DNA from: Pyruvatibacter sp.
GTDB taxonomy: Bacteria > Pseudomonadota > Alphaproteobacteria > CGMCC-115125
Assembly: GCF_040219635.1 (NCBI RefSeq)
Contig: NZ_JAVJSC010000003.1
Location: forward strand, 320,501 to 384,500
Length of the DNA stretch: 64,000 nucleotides
Direction: 5' to 3'
Below, piece by piece: positions 43,272 to 53,360 of this stretch. The position numbers and the translations under genes are program-made. Position 1 is the stretch's first letter. Each line of letters starts with the position of its first letter. The notes below the pieces were generated by a model. The model was not told the DNA's origin. It saw nothing but the letters and a program-made list of their open reading frames with translations, and did not search any database.

Positions 43272-44612
43272 ATGATGCACCGGACGGTGATTGCAGGGGC
43301 CGCAGGCCTTGTGAGCCTGGCTCTTGTGGGCGTATTTGCAATGGATGCGGGCACCACCCGTGGCGGTGCGGAAGCGGCAAGTTCTGAAACTTACCGTCAG
43401 CTCAATCTTTTCGGAGATGTGTTCGAGCGGGTGCGCGCGGACTATGTGGAAGAGCCGGTGGACGCCGACCTGATCGACAACGCGATCAACGGAATGCTCA
43501 CCTCGCTGGACCCGCATTCAAGCTACCTGAACCCCAAGACCTTCCGCGACATGCAGGTGCAGACCCGCGGTGAGTTCGGCGGGCTTGGCATTGAAGTCAC
43601 CATGGAAGAGGGCTTCGTCAAGGTCGTCGCCCCCATTGATGACACCCCTGCCGACAAGGCGGGTGTGCGTGCCAACGACATTATCACCCACCTTGATGGT
43701 GAACCGATACTGGGCCTCACATTGTCTGAAGCCGTTGAAAAAATGCGTGGGGCCGTCAATGCGCCCATCACTGTCACCATCGTGCGCGCGGGACGGACGG
43801 AAGCGTTTGACGTAACGATTGTGCGCGACATCATCCGCATCAAGTCTGTGCGCTTCAAGCGCGACGAGGGCGTCGGCTACATCCGCGTGACCACATTTAA
43901 CGAGCAAACATCAGACGGCGTGCGCGATGCGCTGCGCGAAATGTCTGATCTGCCCGGCTTCGTGCTTGACCTGCGCAACAACCCCGGCGGGTTGCTGGAT
44001 CAGGCGATTGAAGTCTCCGACATTTTCCTGGAGCAGGGCGAGGTCGTGTCCACACGTGGCCGCTACCCCGAAGACACCCAGCGCTATAATTCGCGCGGCG
44101 GTGACCTTGCCAACGGCAAACCCGTGGTGGTGCTGGTAAACGGCGGCTCGGCGTCTGCCTCGGAAATTGTCGCCGGTGCGCTGCAGGACCACGAACGCGC
44201 CATTGTTCTGGGCACGCGCTCATTTGGCAAAGGTTCGGTCCAGACCATCATCCCGCTTGGTTCAGACGGTGCCATCCGCCTTACCACGGCGCGGTACTAC
44301 ACACCTGCGGGCCGCTCTATTCAGGCCAAGGGCATTAAGCCCGACATTCGCGTGCTGCAGGATGTGCCCGAAGAAGACGACATCCGCACCACCGGCGAAG
44401 CAGGCCTCGCAGGCCACCTCGCGGGAGAGGACGAGGACGAAAAAGGCGGCTCATCCGCCTATGTTCCCGATGACCCCGCAAAGGATCTGCAACTCATCTA
44501 TGCGCGCGACCTTGTGCTGGGCAAGCGCACATTCGACCGGCAGAATCCGACACCAACCGCAGATGCCGGTGGTGCAACCGACGACGACGCCATGCAACCG
44601 ATCCCCAACTAA
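43272..44612 (+). CDS. ctpA: C-terminal processing peptidase CtpA (S41 family)
   Basis: The 446-residue periplasmic serine protease has an N-terminal signal/anchor (about residues 5-24) and an S41 N-terminal segment (LDPHSSYLNPKTFRDMQVQT). A PDZ domain covers about 95-180 (FGGLGIEVTMEEGFVKVVAP, then DKAGVRANDIITHLDGEP). The catalytic domain contains GFVLDLRNNPGGLLDQAI, the nucleophile region NGGSASASEIVAGALQDH and the general-base Lys in TRSFGKGSVQT. The C-terminus is acidic and low-complexity. AAGGG precedes the ATG. CtpA next to EnvC is a conserved envelope-remodelling pairing. A strong terminator follows. Confidence 0.96.
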   Translation: MMHRTVIAGAAGLVSLALVGVFAMDAGTTRGGAEAASSETYRQLNLFGDVFERVRADYVEEPVDADLIDNAINGMLTSLDPHSSYLNPKTFRDMQVQTRGEFGGLGIEVTMEEGFVKVVAPIDDTPADKAGVRANDIITHLDGEPILGLTLSEAVEKMRGAVNAPITVTIVRAGRTEAFDVTIVRDIIRIKSVRFKRDEGVGYIRVTTFNEQTSDGVRDALREMSDLPGFVLDLRNNPGGLLDQAIEVSDIFLEQGEVVSTRGRYPEDTQRYNSRGGDLANGKPVVVLVNGGSASASEIVAGALQDHERAIVLGTRSFGKGSVQTIIPLGSDGAIRLTTARYYTPAGRSIQAKGIKPDIRVLQDVPEEDDIRTTGEAGLAGHLAGEDEDEKGGSSAYVPDDPAKDLQLIYARDLVLGKRTFDRQNPTPTADAGGATDDDAMQPIPN

Positions 44613-44642
44613 GCGGACCTTGTTCCACCTGCATCACTGCCC

Positions 44643-44679
44643 AAAAGCCCCGGCACCCCGCGCGATGCCGGGGCTTTTT
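44643..44679 (+). terminator. Rho-independent terminator after ctpA
   Basis: AAAAGCCCCGGCA (44643-44655) pairs with TGCCGGGGCTTTT (44666-44678) around a 10-base loop, ending in a run of T. Confidence 0.9.
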
Positions 44680-44905
44680 GGTTCCATACCGCAGATGTCA
44701 CCCCCGACCTTTCAGGGGGCCAATGCAATAGCGCCACCACGCGAGGCGGCAGCCAGCGCCGGATCTGGTCCAAACCGGCAAAACGGGAAGACGGCGCGAA
44801 AGGCTTGCCGCATCGTGTTCAAGCCCTTATGCCAACATGCTGAATGGTGTTTGATCACTCCTGATCTGCCATCTGCTCATCCGGCCTGCCGCCTGGCTTT
44901 TATTT

Positions 44906-46114
44906 ATGAACACACTTTCATCTGACGAGAGCGCACAAACCAGATCAGCGGGCCTCAACCCACTGGCCATCGCTGTTTTTGCGGTCGCACTGCTGATTGG
45001 TGGGCTGTTGGTCTGGTTGTCCTTTGCCGGCAACAACGCCCCCCCGACGCAGATTGTGGTGGCACTGCCCGAAGCCGAAAACAACACCAGTGAAACCCTC
45101 ATGGGCGATGCCTCTGCACCAGCGCCACAGGTACTGGACGCCATGTCCGGCCAACCCACCAACGATGAGGCAGCAACAGCCGACACCGCCGCCGACACCG
45201 AAGCAGGCACGGGCAAGGGCACGGGCACGGGCACAGATTTCGATCGCGACGTGCAGAAAATCGGCAGCCTGCCCATGATTGCACCCGGCGCACCGCTTGC
45301 CGCAGCACCAATTGCCGGCCTGTATGAAGAAACCGCCGCAGGGCTGTTGCCCGTCATCTCGGCAGACGGCGCACGGCCGGTTGCAAGCTATGCCCGCCCC
45401 TTTGCGCCCGTGCCAGCAGACACAGCCGAAGCAGCACGCCCGCGCATCGCCATCATGATTACGGGCTTTGGCCTCAACCGCACATTTGCCGGTCGCGCCC
45501 TTGAGCAATTGCCCGCTGACGTCTCGCTGGCCTTCACACCCTATTCAACGGACCTGCAGGAGCAAATCAACGCTGCGCGGGCCGATGGCCATGAAGTAGC
45601 CCTCGAACTGCCTATGGAGCCGTTCGACTACCCCGACAACGACCCCGGCCCCTACACATTGCTCACCAGCCTGCCTGAAGAGGCCAACCAAAAACGCCTT
45701 GAATGGCTGCTGGCGCGCGCCACGGGATACTTTGCCACCGTCAATCGTCAGGGCGGGCGTTACCTGTCGGACGAAGATGCGTTGCGCCCCATTCTCGGCA
45801 CCTTGCAGGCACGCGGACTTGGCTTCATCGATACCGGCGACGGCGCCCGAAATGCCACGGCCACTGCTGCGCCCGACGATACTTTTGAGTGGGTGGCCGC
45901 AGGCCAGGTAGTGGATGCGGCCAAGTCACCGCGCCAGATCGACCGCGCACTTGCGAGCCTCGAAGCCACAGCCCGCGATGCTGGCATTGCCGTCGGCATC
46001 GGCACGGCTCTGCCCATCACCGTTGAGCGCGTGGCTGAATGGGCCGCGGGCCTCAACGAAAAAGGCATTGATCTGGTGCCGGTCTCCGCAGCACTTGTGC
46101 GGCCACAAGGCTAG
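44906..46114 (+). CDS. YibQ-like divergent polysaccharide deacetylase family protein, metal site lost
   Basis: The 402-residue protein has one transmembrane helix (about 19-40), a low-complexity Ala/Thr/Gly linker (about 50-170) and a C-terminal divergent-polysaccharide-deacetylase fold (about 178-400). The fold is recognisable in RPRIAIMITGFGLNRTFAGR, GHEVALELPMEPFDYPDNDP, GPYTLLTSL and VPVSALV-like end. Each metal or catalytic motif of the family is altered: IDD is ITG (185-187), the HMPM His is Glu/Leu (ELPM), NNHMGS is VNRQGG, FLDS is FIDT and GHPH is GTAL. It retains the ctpA-yibQ-rppH order. A structural or binding role is more likely than deacetylation. Confidence 0.8.
   Translation: MNTLSSDESAQTRSAGLNPLAIAVFAVALLIGGLLVWLSFAGNNAPPTQIVVALPEAENNTSETLMGDASAPAPQVLDAMSGQPTNDEAATADTAADTEAGTGKGTGTGTDFDRDVQKIGSLPMIAPGAPLAAAPIAGLYEETAAGLLPVISADGARPVASYARPFAPVPADTAEAARPRIAIMITGFGLNRTFAGRALEQLPADVSLAFTPYSTDLQEQINAARADGHEVALELPMEPFDYPDNDPGPYTLLTSLPEEANQKRLEWLLARATGYFATVNRQGGRYLSDEDALRPILGTLQARGLGFIDTGDGARNATATAAPDDTFEWVAAGQVVDAAKSPRQIDRALASLEATARDAGIAVGIGTALPITVERVAEWAAGLNEKGIDLVPVSAALVRPQG
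45206..45235 (+). repeat. Five 6-bp GGCACG repeats in yibQ-like gene
   Basis: Five units of GGCACG or one-base variants encode the GTGKGTGTGT stretch in the periplasmic linker. Length change by whole units would keep the frame. Confidence 0.75.
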
Positions 46115-46124
46115 TGACGTGGTG

Positions 46125-46616
46125 ATGGCCAAACTCCCCTACCGGCCCTGTGTGGGCATTATGGTCATCAACCGCTTCGGCAAGGTATGGATCGGGCGGC
46201 GTACCCGCATCCGTGCGGTGCAGGTGGATGAACCCGGCTCATGGCAGATGCCCCAGGGCGGCATAGACGAGGGCGAAGACCCGCTGCCCGCCGCCTTGCG
46301 TGAACTGGAAGAAGAAACCGGCATCACGGATATTGAAATTGTCGGTGAGACGCCCGACTGGCTGACCTATGATCTTCCAGAGGAGCTTGTTGGCAAAGCC
46401 CTCAAGGGCAAATACCGGGGCCAGAAGCAAAAATGGTTTGCAGCCCGCTTTACCGGCAAAGACACGGACATTGATCTCGCCAAAGCCGCCGACGATGAGT
46501 TCGACGACTGGCGCTGGGAAAAGGCATCAGCCCTGCCTGACCTTATCGTCGCCTTCAAACGCCCGGTCTATGAACAGGTGGTTGCCGCCTTCGCCCACCT
46601 GACAAAACCCGCCTGA
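46125..46616 (+). CDS. rppH: RNA pyrophosphohydrolase RppH
   Basis: The 163-residue Nudix hydrolase removes pyrophosphate from mRNA 5' ends to trigger decay. It has YRPCVGIMVINRFGKVWIGR, SWQMPQGGIDEGEDP and the Nudix box GGIDEGEDPLPAALRELEEE followed by TGI, with all conserved Glu residues. KGQKQKW-type RNA-site sequence is present as YRGQKQKWFAARF. The ATG at 46125 follows the yibQ-like stop by 10 bp; a GTG at 46122 is also possible. Gene order matches other alphaproteobacteria. Confidence 0.94.
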   Translation: MAKLPYRPCVGIMVINRFGKVWIGRRTRIRAVQVDEPGSWQMPQGGIDEGEDPLPAALRELEEETGITDIEIVGETPDWLTYDLPEELVGKALKGKYRGQKQKWFAARFTGKDTDIDLAKAADDEFDDWRWEKASALPDLIVAFKRPVYEQVVAAFAHLTKPA

Positions 46617-46620
46617 CACC

Positions 46621-46909
46621 ACACAACACCCAATTGCCGTACCGCCACTTGATCGCGGTACCCAGGCCGCACGGCAAGCCGAACAGGACACTCTGGGCCC
46701 CGCGGTCAAGCCGCGGGGAAGCACGAAGAGCGGGGTTTAGAACTTCGCCCTTGGTTTCCAGCTTCGCCACAGAACAGCACCTGCCCGCTACGCCAGACAC
46801 ACAACACCCAACTGCCTTACCGCGACTTGATCGCGGTACCCAGGGCCGCACGACACGTCGAACAGGACACTCTGGGCCCCGCGGTCAAGCCGCGTGGAAG
46901 CAGAAAAGA
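46621..46909. repeat. Two direct copies of a 110-bp palindrome-containing repeat
   Basis: Copy A (46621-46730) and copy B (46799-46909) are offset by 178 bp and mostly identical. Each contains two palindromes with a CTTGA/TCAAG loop: TACCGCGA-CTTGA-TCGCGGTA (46640-46660 and 46818-46838) and CCCCGCGG-TCAAG-CCGCGGGG (46698-46718; one mismatch at 46877-46897). The 318-bp gap between rppH and the ferritin-like gene holds these repeats and no supported gene. Confidence 0.8.
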
Positions 46910-46935
46910 GTGTGATACAGGCTTTGTGCTTCGCG

Positions 46936-47748
46936 TCAGGCGGCTTTGGCGAGGCGGCTGGTGTGTTTTGAAAAGCCCCACCACACAACCGACGTCAGCG
47001 GCCGCGCAACACGCGGGCTGATCTTGATGCCGCAGGCATTGGCGATCATGGCCACCAGCCTGTCGGTGTGTCGGCGCTGGTACAGCCCAAGAGCACGGGC
47101 CTGGTAGGCCCTGGAGCAGCCTTCGCGATCATACTCACCATCAGGCGTATTGGCACAAAAATAGGCGTATGACAGCTCATCGTCGTCGGCTTCGCTGACG
47201 CGGCCCAGTGCAATCTTCAGCCTGCGGAGCTTTGATGGCACGTCGCGCTCGTAGCGCAGGAAGTGATCGTAAAACAGCTTGTAGTGATTGAATTCATCCC
47301 GCGCGAGATGCGCCGCCACCTGTTTCAACACCGGCTCTTCGCTGGCATCGCGAATGGCGGAGTAAAAAGACGATGTTCCCGTTTCAACAACGCACCGCGC
47401 CAGCAACTCACCCCCCCGGCTGCCGCGTGTCGATTCATCTACGTCCTGCGGAATGGAATAGCCGGCCTGAAACTGCGCAAGCGCTGCATCAAAGCTGAAA
47501 GAGGCATCCGCAAGTTCAGCCCAGCGGGCAAGCGCTGCACCATGCTGTTCTTCTTCAACGCCCCAGCGCTCAATTTCTGCAAGCAGTTCAGGGTCGTCTG
47601 AAAAGACGTTGGAGAGATACGTCACATAGTCGGGCGCATTGGCCTCCACCAGCGACGCGGCTTTCACCGTGCGCAACAGATCGGCGTCCACCTTGGCAGC
47701 GTCAAACGCCGCCCAGTCAATGTCATCCAGGGTCCAGTGTTGGCTCAT
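46936..47748 (-). CDS. Ferritin-like diiron domain protein
   Basis: The 270-residue helical protein has carboxylate/histidine iron motifs spaced as in ferritin-like oxidases and acyl-ACP desaturases: WGVEEEQHGAALARWAE at about residues 78-94 and HLARDEFNHYKLFYDHFLR at about 150-168, plus supporting Glu residues in the intervening helices. The C-terminus is basic and Ala-rich. The ATG at 47748 is preferred to an upstream in-frame start at 47805 that would overlap the atp terminator. It is the next minus-strand gene after the atp operon but separated from it by that terminator. The substrate is unknown; a desaturase or hydroxylase role is possible. Confidence 0.72.
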   Translation of the reverse strand: MSQHWTLDDIDWAAFDAAKVDADLLRTVKAASLVEANAPDYVTYLSNVFSDDPELLAEIERWGVEEEQHGAALARWAELADASFSFDAALAQFQAGYSIPQDVDESTRGSRGGELLARCVVETGTSSFYSAIRDASEEPVLKQVAAHLARDEFNHYKLFYDHFLRYERDVPSKLRRLKIALGRVSEADDDELSYAYFCANTPDGEYDREGCSRAYQARALGLYQRRHTDRLVAMIANACGIKISPRVARPLTSVVWWGFSKHTSRLAKAA

Positions 47749-47787
47749 CAGTTCAGTCCCCGCGCCTCGTCCTTGCGTGCATATAAT

Positions 47788-47823
47788 AAACCCGCCTGGG
47801 CACACATATGTCCAGACGGGTTT
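47788..47823 (-). terminator. Terminator of the atp operon
   Basis: On the minus strand AAACCCGTCTGG pairs with CCAGGCGGGTTT with one mismatch around a 12-base loop, then an A/T-rich tail. It lies 48 bp after the atpC stop. Confidence 0.75.
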
Positions 47824-47871
47824 ACCGACATTCTTTTTGGGGAATCAACGCCTTAGCAAACGGCCGCCGCG

Positions 47872-48267
47872 CTAGAGCGCATCCCGAAGCTGCTTGAGCT
47901 GGTCGAGCCTGAGCTGCGCACGACCACGAACGCGGTCATTTGCAGCATCGGCCACATCTTCGCTGGCGTTCTGGATTTCCTGATCCAGCGCGGCTGCATC
48001 AAGCTCTTCCAGCGGCACGGCATGTTCAGCCAGAACCGTCAGCCCCTCGGCATTCACTTCAGCAAAACCACCACGCACAAACAGGCGGGTTTCCTCACGA
48101 CCGTCCTGCACGTCGATAACGCCGGGTGCGACCGTGGTCATGAAGGGCGCATGGCCCGCCATGACGCCGAACACGCCTTCCGCGCCGGGCACGGTCACCA
48201 TGTCTGCGTCGGCAGACATCAGCAGCCGCTCCGGGCTTACGAGTTCAAAGTGCAGCTTGTCAGCCAT
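47872..48267 (-). CDS. atpC: ATP synthase F1 epsilon subunit
   Basis: The 131-residue subunit has the beta-sandwich domain (LHFELVSPERLLMSADADMV then TVPGAEGVFGVMAGHAPFMT) and a C-terminal helical hairpin (RGRAQLRLDQLKQL). It links the rotor to the catalytic head and can inhibit hydrolysis. It is the last gene of the atpHAGDC operon, 24 bp after atpD, and is followed by a terminator. Confidence 0.96.
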   Translation of the reverse strand: MADKLHFELVSPERLLMSADADMVTVPGAEGVFGVMAGHAPFMTTVAPGVIDVQDGREETRLFVRGGFAEVNAEGLTVLAEHAVPLEELDAAALDQEIQNASEDVADAANDRVRGRAQLRLDQLKQLRDAL

Positions 48268-48291
48268 GTGCTTCTACCAGTCCCGTTTGCG

Positions 48292-49716
<1,425 letters not shown>

Positions 49717-50085
49717 GGTCTGTGTCCTCGGTCTCGTCTCAGTACCTGGCAGCACGTCATGTGCAGCCTTTGTTGAAATCGCAGCGGCTGATGCCGGTGC
49801 GGATGATGTCTCACTCATTTTTGCGGCCGCATCAACAACCGCAGATCTCATGTTCCCCGGCGCTGGCAGGGCACGCGGCCCCGGCTGTCGCTGCCGGACA
49901 AACAGCCCAAGAACACCTGCAATGTTCTCAAGCAACGGACGCAAAAAGCGCCCAACTCCGTTTCGCTTCGCCACCGACAGCGCCCCCCGGCTTGCTGTTT
50001 GCCGCGCCGCTGTTTCCTCTGGGGCGGCGCCGGCACTTGGTTTGTGGTCGAAGGGGCTTACCGCCGCTCTTTTGTCGTCCCTTAT
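49717..50085. other. Unusually long atpG-atpD spacer
   Basis: This 369-bp interval separates atpG and atpD, which are usually only tens of bases apart. The atpD frame is open back to about 49974, encoding an Ala/Ser/Thr-rich stretch (for example MSETSSAPASAAAISTKA), which could be an alternative N-terminal extension. I see no RNA gene, terminator or supported coding region otherwise. Confidence 0.45.
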
Positions 50086-50964
50086 CTAGACCGCTTCCGC
50101 GCCCGAGATAATTTCAATCAGTTCCTTGGTGATCTGTGCCTGACGCGACCGGTTGTAGGTCAGCGTCAGCTTGTCGATCATGTCGCCTGCGTTGCGCGTT
50201 GCGTTGTCCATGGCGCTCATGCGGGCACCCTGTTCAGACGCTGCATTTTCCAAAAGTGCGCGGAACACCTGAATGGTCAGGCTGCGCGGCAGAAGATCGT
50301 TCATGATCTCCGTTTCTTCCGGCTCGTATTCATATGGCACCGGCTCGGCCGCATCTGCGGGGCGTTCGGGAATGGAAGCGGGAACAATCTGCTGCTGTGT
50401 CGGGATCTGCGTCACCACATTCTGGAACGCCGAATAAAAGATCGTCGCCACATCGAACTCGCCCGCCTCGAACATGTCGAGCACGCGCTTTGACACAATC
50501 TCGGCCTGCGCAAAGCCAATGCGGCGAACGTCAGTGAACTCGAACGTGTCAACGATCAAATCAGCAAACTGGCGCTTGAGAATGTCGCGGCCCTTGCGGC
50601 CGACGCACAGGATTTTCACCGTTTTGCCCTGCGACAACAAATCCTGAACCCTGAGCCGGGCAATCCGCGCAATCGACGAGTTGAAACCGCCACACAGACC
50701 ACGGTCTGCTGTGGCCACCACAAGCAGATGCACCTGGTCGCTTCCCGTGCCGATCAGCAGCGGTGATGCACCGGCTGACGTCAGCATGGAACCACCAAGG
50801 TTTGCCATCACACTGTCCATACGCTCCGCATACGGACGGGCAGCTTCGGCCGCATCCTGCGCGCGGCGCAGCTTTGAGGCTGCAACCATCTGCATAGCCT
50901 TGGTGATCTTCTGCGTTGCTTTAACGCTCGCGATCCGGTTGCGGAGGTCTTTGAGGCTCGCCAT
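50086..50964 (-). CDS. atpG: ATP synthase F1 gamma subunit
   Basis: This 292-residue rotor subunit begins MASLKDLRNRIASVKATQKI, followed by TKAMQMVAASKLRRAQDAA, the N-terminal coiled-coil signature. ATADRGLCGGFNSSIAR in the middle and SAMDNATRNAGDMIDKLTLT at the C-terminus complete the family pattern. It lies between atpA and atpD in the operon. Length is typical. Confidence 0.97.
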   Translation of the reverse strand: MASLKDLRNRIASVKATQKITKAMQMVAASKLRRAQDAAEAARPYAERMDSVMANLGGSMLTSAGASPLLIGTGSDQVHLLVVATADRGLCGGFNSSIARIARLRVQDLLSQGKTVKILCVGRKGRDILKRQFADLIVDTFEFTDVRRIGFAQAEIVSKRVLDMFEAGEFDVATIFYSAFQNVVTQIPTQQQIVPASIPERPADAAEPVPYEYEPEETEIMNDLLPRSLTIQVFRALLENAASEQGARMSAMDNATRNAGDMIDKLTLTYNRSRQAQITKELIEIISGAEAV

Positions 50965-51000
50965 GGCGGATACCGGGTTCCTTAACTAGCGTCTGAACGG

Positions 51001-52530
51001 TTACGCAAAAGCCTTGGCGAAGGCTTCAACGCCCTCGCGCAGCTTGGCGTTGGTGTCCTCAGACAGCGCGCCTGTATCGCGGATGCTTGTCAGCACGTCT
51101 TCATGCTTTTCATGGAACGTGCGCAGCAGTTCTTCTTCAAAACGGCCCACATCTTCCACCGGCAGCTTGTCGAGGAAGCCCTGCGTGCCCGCAAAGATCA
51201 CCACCACCTGCTCCTCCATGGAGAGCGGTGAGAACTGCGGCTGCTTGAGCAGCTCGGTCAGACGCGCACCGCGGTTGAGCAACCGTTGGGTCGTTGCATC
51301 AAGGTCAGAGCCAAACTGTGCAAACGCCGCCATTTCGCGGTACTGCGCAAGCTCGCCTTTGATAGCACCGGCGACTTTTTTCATCGCCTTGGTCTGGGCA
51401 GAGCCACCCACACGCGACACCGACAGACCCACATTCACCGCAGGACGAATGCCCTGGAAGAACAGATCCGTCTCAAGGAAGATCTGCCCGTCGGTGATCG
51501 AAATCACGTTGGTGGGAATATACGCCGACACGTCGTTGGCCTGGGTTTCAATCACCGGCAGCGCCGTCATCGAGCCAAGACCATTGTCTTCGTTCAGCTT
51601 GGCGGAGCGCTCAAGCAAACGCGAATGCAGATAGAACACGTCACCAGGATAGGCTTCACGTCCGGGCGGACGGCGAAGCAGCAGCGACATCTGACGATAC
51701 GCCACGGCCTGCTTGGACAGATCATCATACACGATCAGCGAATGCATACCGTTGTCGCGGAAATATTCAGCGATGGCGCACCCGCCAAACGGCGCGAGAA
51801 ACTGCAGCGGCGCAGGCTCGGACGCCGTTGCGGCCACAACCACGGAATATTCCATGGCACCGTTTTCTTCCAGCGTCTTGACGATCTGCGCAACCGTTGA
51901 GCGCTTCTGGCCGATAGCGACATAGACGCAATAAAGCTTCTTGCTTTCGTCCGTGCCCTGGTTGGCCTGCTTCTGGTTGAGGATGGCATCAATCGCCACA
52001 GCCGTCTTGCCGGTCTGGCGGTCACCAATGATGAGTTCGCGCTGGCCACGGCCGATGGGGATGAGCGCGTCAATTGCCTTGATGCCCGTCTGCATGGGCT
52101 CATGCACGGACTTGCGCGGAATGATGCCCGGCGCCTTCACGTCAACGACGCGGCGCTCGGTGGCTTCAATCGGGCCCTTGCCGTCAATCGGGTTGCCCAG
52201 CGGGTCGACCACACGGCCCAGCAGACCCTTGCCCACGGGCACGTCCACAATGGCGCCGGTGCGCTTGACGGTATCGCCTTCCTTGATCTGCTGGTCAGAG
52301 CCAAAGATCACGACACCCACATTGTCGTCTTCCAGGTTGAGCGCCATGCCGCGCACACCGTTGGGGAACTCGACCATTTCACCGGCCTGAACCTTGTCCA
52401 GACCATAAACGCGGGCAATACCGTCACCAACGGACAGCACCTGGCCGATCTCGGTTACTTCGGCATCAGCCCCAAAGTTTTGGATCTGTGTTTTAAGGAT
52501 CGAGGAAATCTCGGCGGCTTGAATGTCCAT
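51001..52530 (-). CDS. atpA: ATP synthase F1 alpha subunit
   Basis: The 509-residue non-catalytic nucleotide-binding subunit has MDIQAAEISSILKTQIQNFG at its start, GDRQTGKTAVAIDAILNQK as P-loop, FAQFGSDLDATTQ and PQFSPLSMEEQVVVIFAGTQ at the C-terminal domain. The catalytic-interface Arg lies in SVSRVGGSAQTKAMKK. The ATG at 52530 overlaps the atpH stop by one base (TGATG). Confidence 0.98.
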   Translation of the reverse strand: MDIQAAEISSILKTQIQNFGADAEVTEIGQVLSVGDGIARVYGLDKVQAGEMVEFPNGVRGMALNLEDDNVGVVIFGSDQQIKEGDTVKRTGAIVDVPVGKGLLGRVVDPLGNPIDGKGPIEATERRVVDVKAPGIIPRKSVHEPMQTGIKAIDALIPIGRGQRELIIGDRQTGKTAVAIDAILNQKQANQGTDESKKLYCVYVAIGQKRSTVAQIVKTLEENGAMEYSVVVAATASEPAPLQFLAPFGGCAIAEYFRDNGMHSLIVYDDLSKQAVAYRQMSLLLRRPPGREAYPGDVFYLHSRLLERSAKLNEDNGLGSMTALPVIETQANDVSAYIPTNVISITDGQIFLETDLFFQGIRPAVNVGLSVSRVGGSAQTKAMKKVAGAIKGELAQYREMAAFAQFGSDLDATTQRLLNRGARLTELLKQPQFSPLSMEEQVVVIFAGTQGFLDKLPVEDVGRFEEELLRTFHEKHEDVLTSIRDTGALSEDTNAKLREGVEAFAKAFA

Positions 52531-53090
52531 CAACCGGCCTCTTTCATAGCAAGTTTCATGCGATTGAGCTTTGAGCGCAGGGACGTATCGACCATCCGGC
52601 TGCCGAGCTTGACCACAAGGCCGCCCAGCAAACCGTTATCGACCTTGGTGCTGAGCGTCACCTCGCTGCCGGTAGCAGCCTTGAGGGTTTCGGTCAGCTT
52701 TTGCACCTGCGCATCGGTGAGGGGGTGGGCGGAGGTTACTTCCGCCGAAACTTCGCCGCGATGTTGCGCGACAAGAGCCTTGTAAGCGCCAATGATACCG
52801 TCCAGCGCAAACAGGCGGCGGTTGGCAACCACAAGGCCGACAAACTTTTTTGTAAGGTCGTTGGCACCGGCGCGCTCAAGCAGCGCGGCCATGGCCTTGG
52901 TCTGGTCGTCACGGTCATACAGCGGGCTTTTGATGAGGTCGCGCAGATCCGCGCTGTCATTCATCATGGTTGCCACGCCCGCAAGGTCGCCAGCCACCAC
53001 ATCAATGCTGCCGGCGTCCCTGGCGAGGTCAAAAAGAGCGCTCGCATACCGTCCCGCGACACCTGAGATATTTGCGTTACCGCCTGCCAC
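52530..53090 (-). CDS. atpH: ATP synthase F1 delta subunit
   Basis: The 186-residue stator subunit (OSCP homologue) starts GGNANISGVAGRYASALFDL and ends with VDNGLLGGLVVKLGSRMVDT followed by SLRSKLNRMKLAM, the delta signature. The start is a GTG at 53090. It is the first gene of the F1 operon; the 270 bp before it must contain the operon promoter but no clear -35/-10 pair could be chosen by eye. Fo genes are elsewhere, as in most alphaproteobacteria. Confidence 0.95.
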   Translation of the reverse strand: MAGGNANISGVAGRYASALFDLARDAGSIDVVAGDLAGVATMMNDSADLRDLIKSPLYDRDDQTKAMAALLERAGANDLTKKFVGLVVANRRLFALDGIIGAYKALVAQHRGEVSAEVTSAHPLTDAQVQKLTETLKAATGSEVTLSTKVDNGLLGGLVVKLGSRMVDTSLRSKLNRMKLAMKEAG

Positions 53091-53360
53091 GTATCTGCCC
53101 GCTGAAAGTCACTGATAAAAAACTTCTCAACCCCGCATCTGTGCGACTCGCCGCAACAGCACAAGGCATTGAAATCACTAAGAAAATCTGGCGCACCCAA
53201 AGCGTGGAAAAACCCGCTTCCGGCCAAGCCGCGCGTTAGGTAACACACCGTTTTCCGCTGTGCAACATAACCATAGCGGCGCACTGCCGCACTTATGCCG
53301 AAGGTAGCAGCGGTGACGCCATTTCAGGAACCAAAAGCCCCTTCTTAAGAAAAGCCCCTT

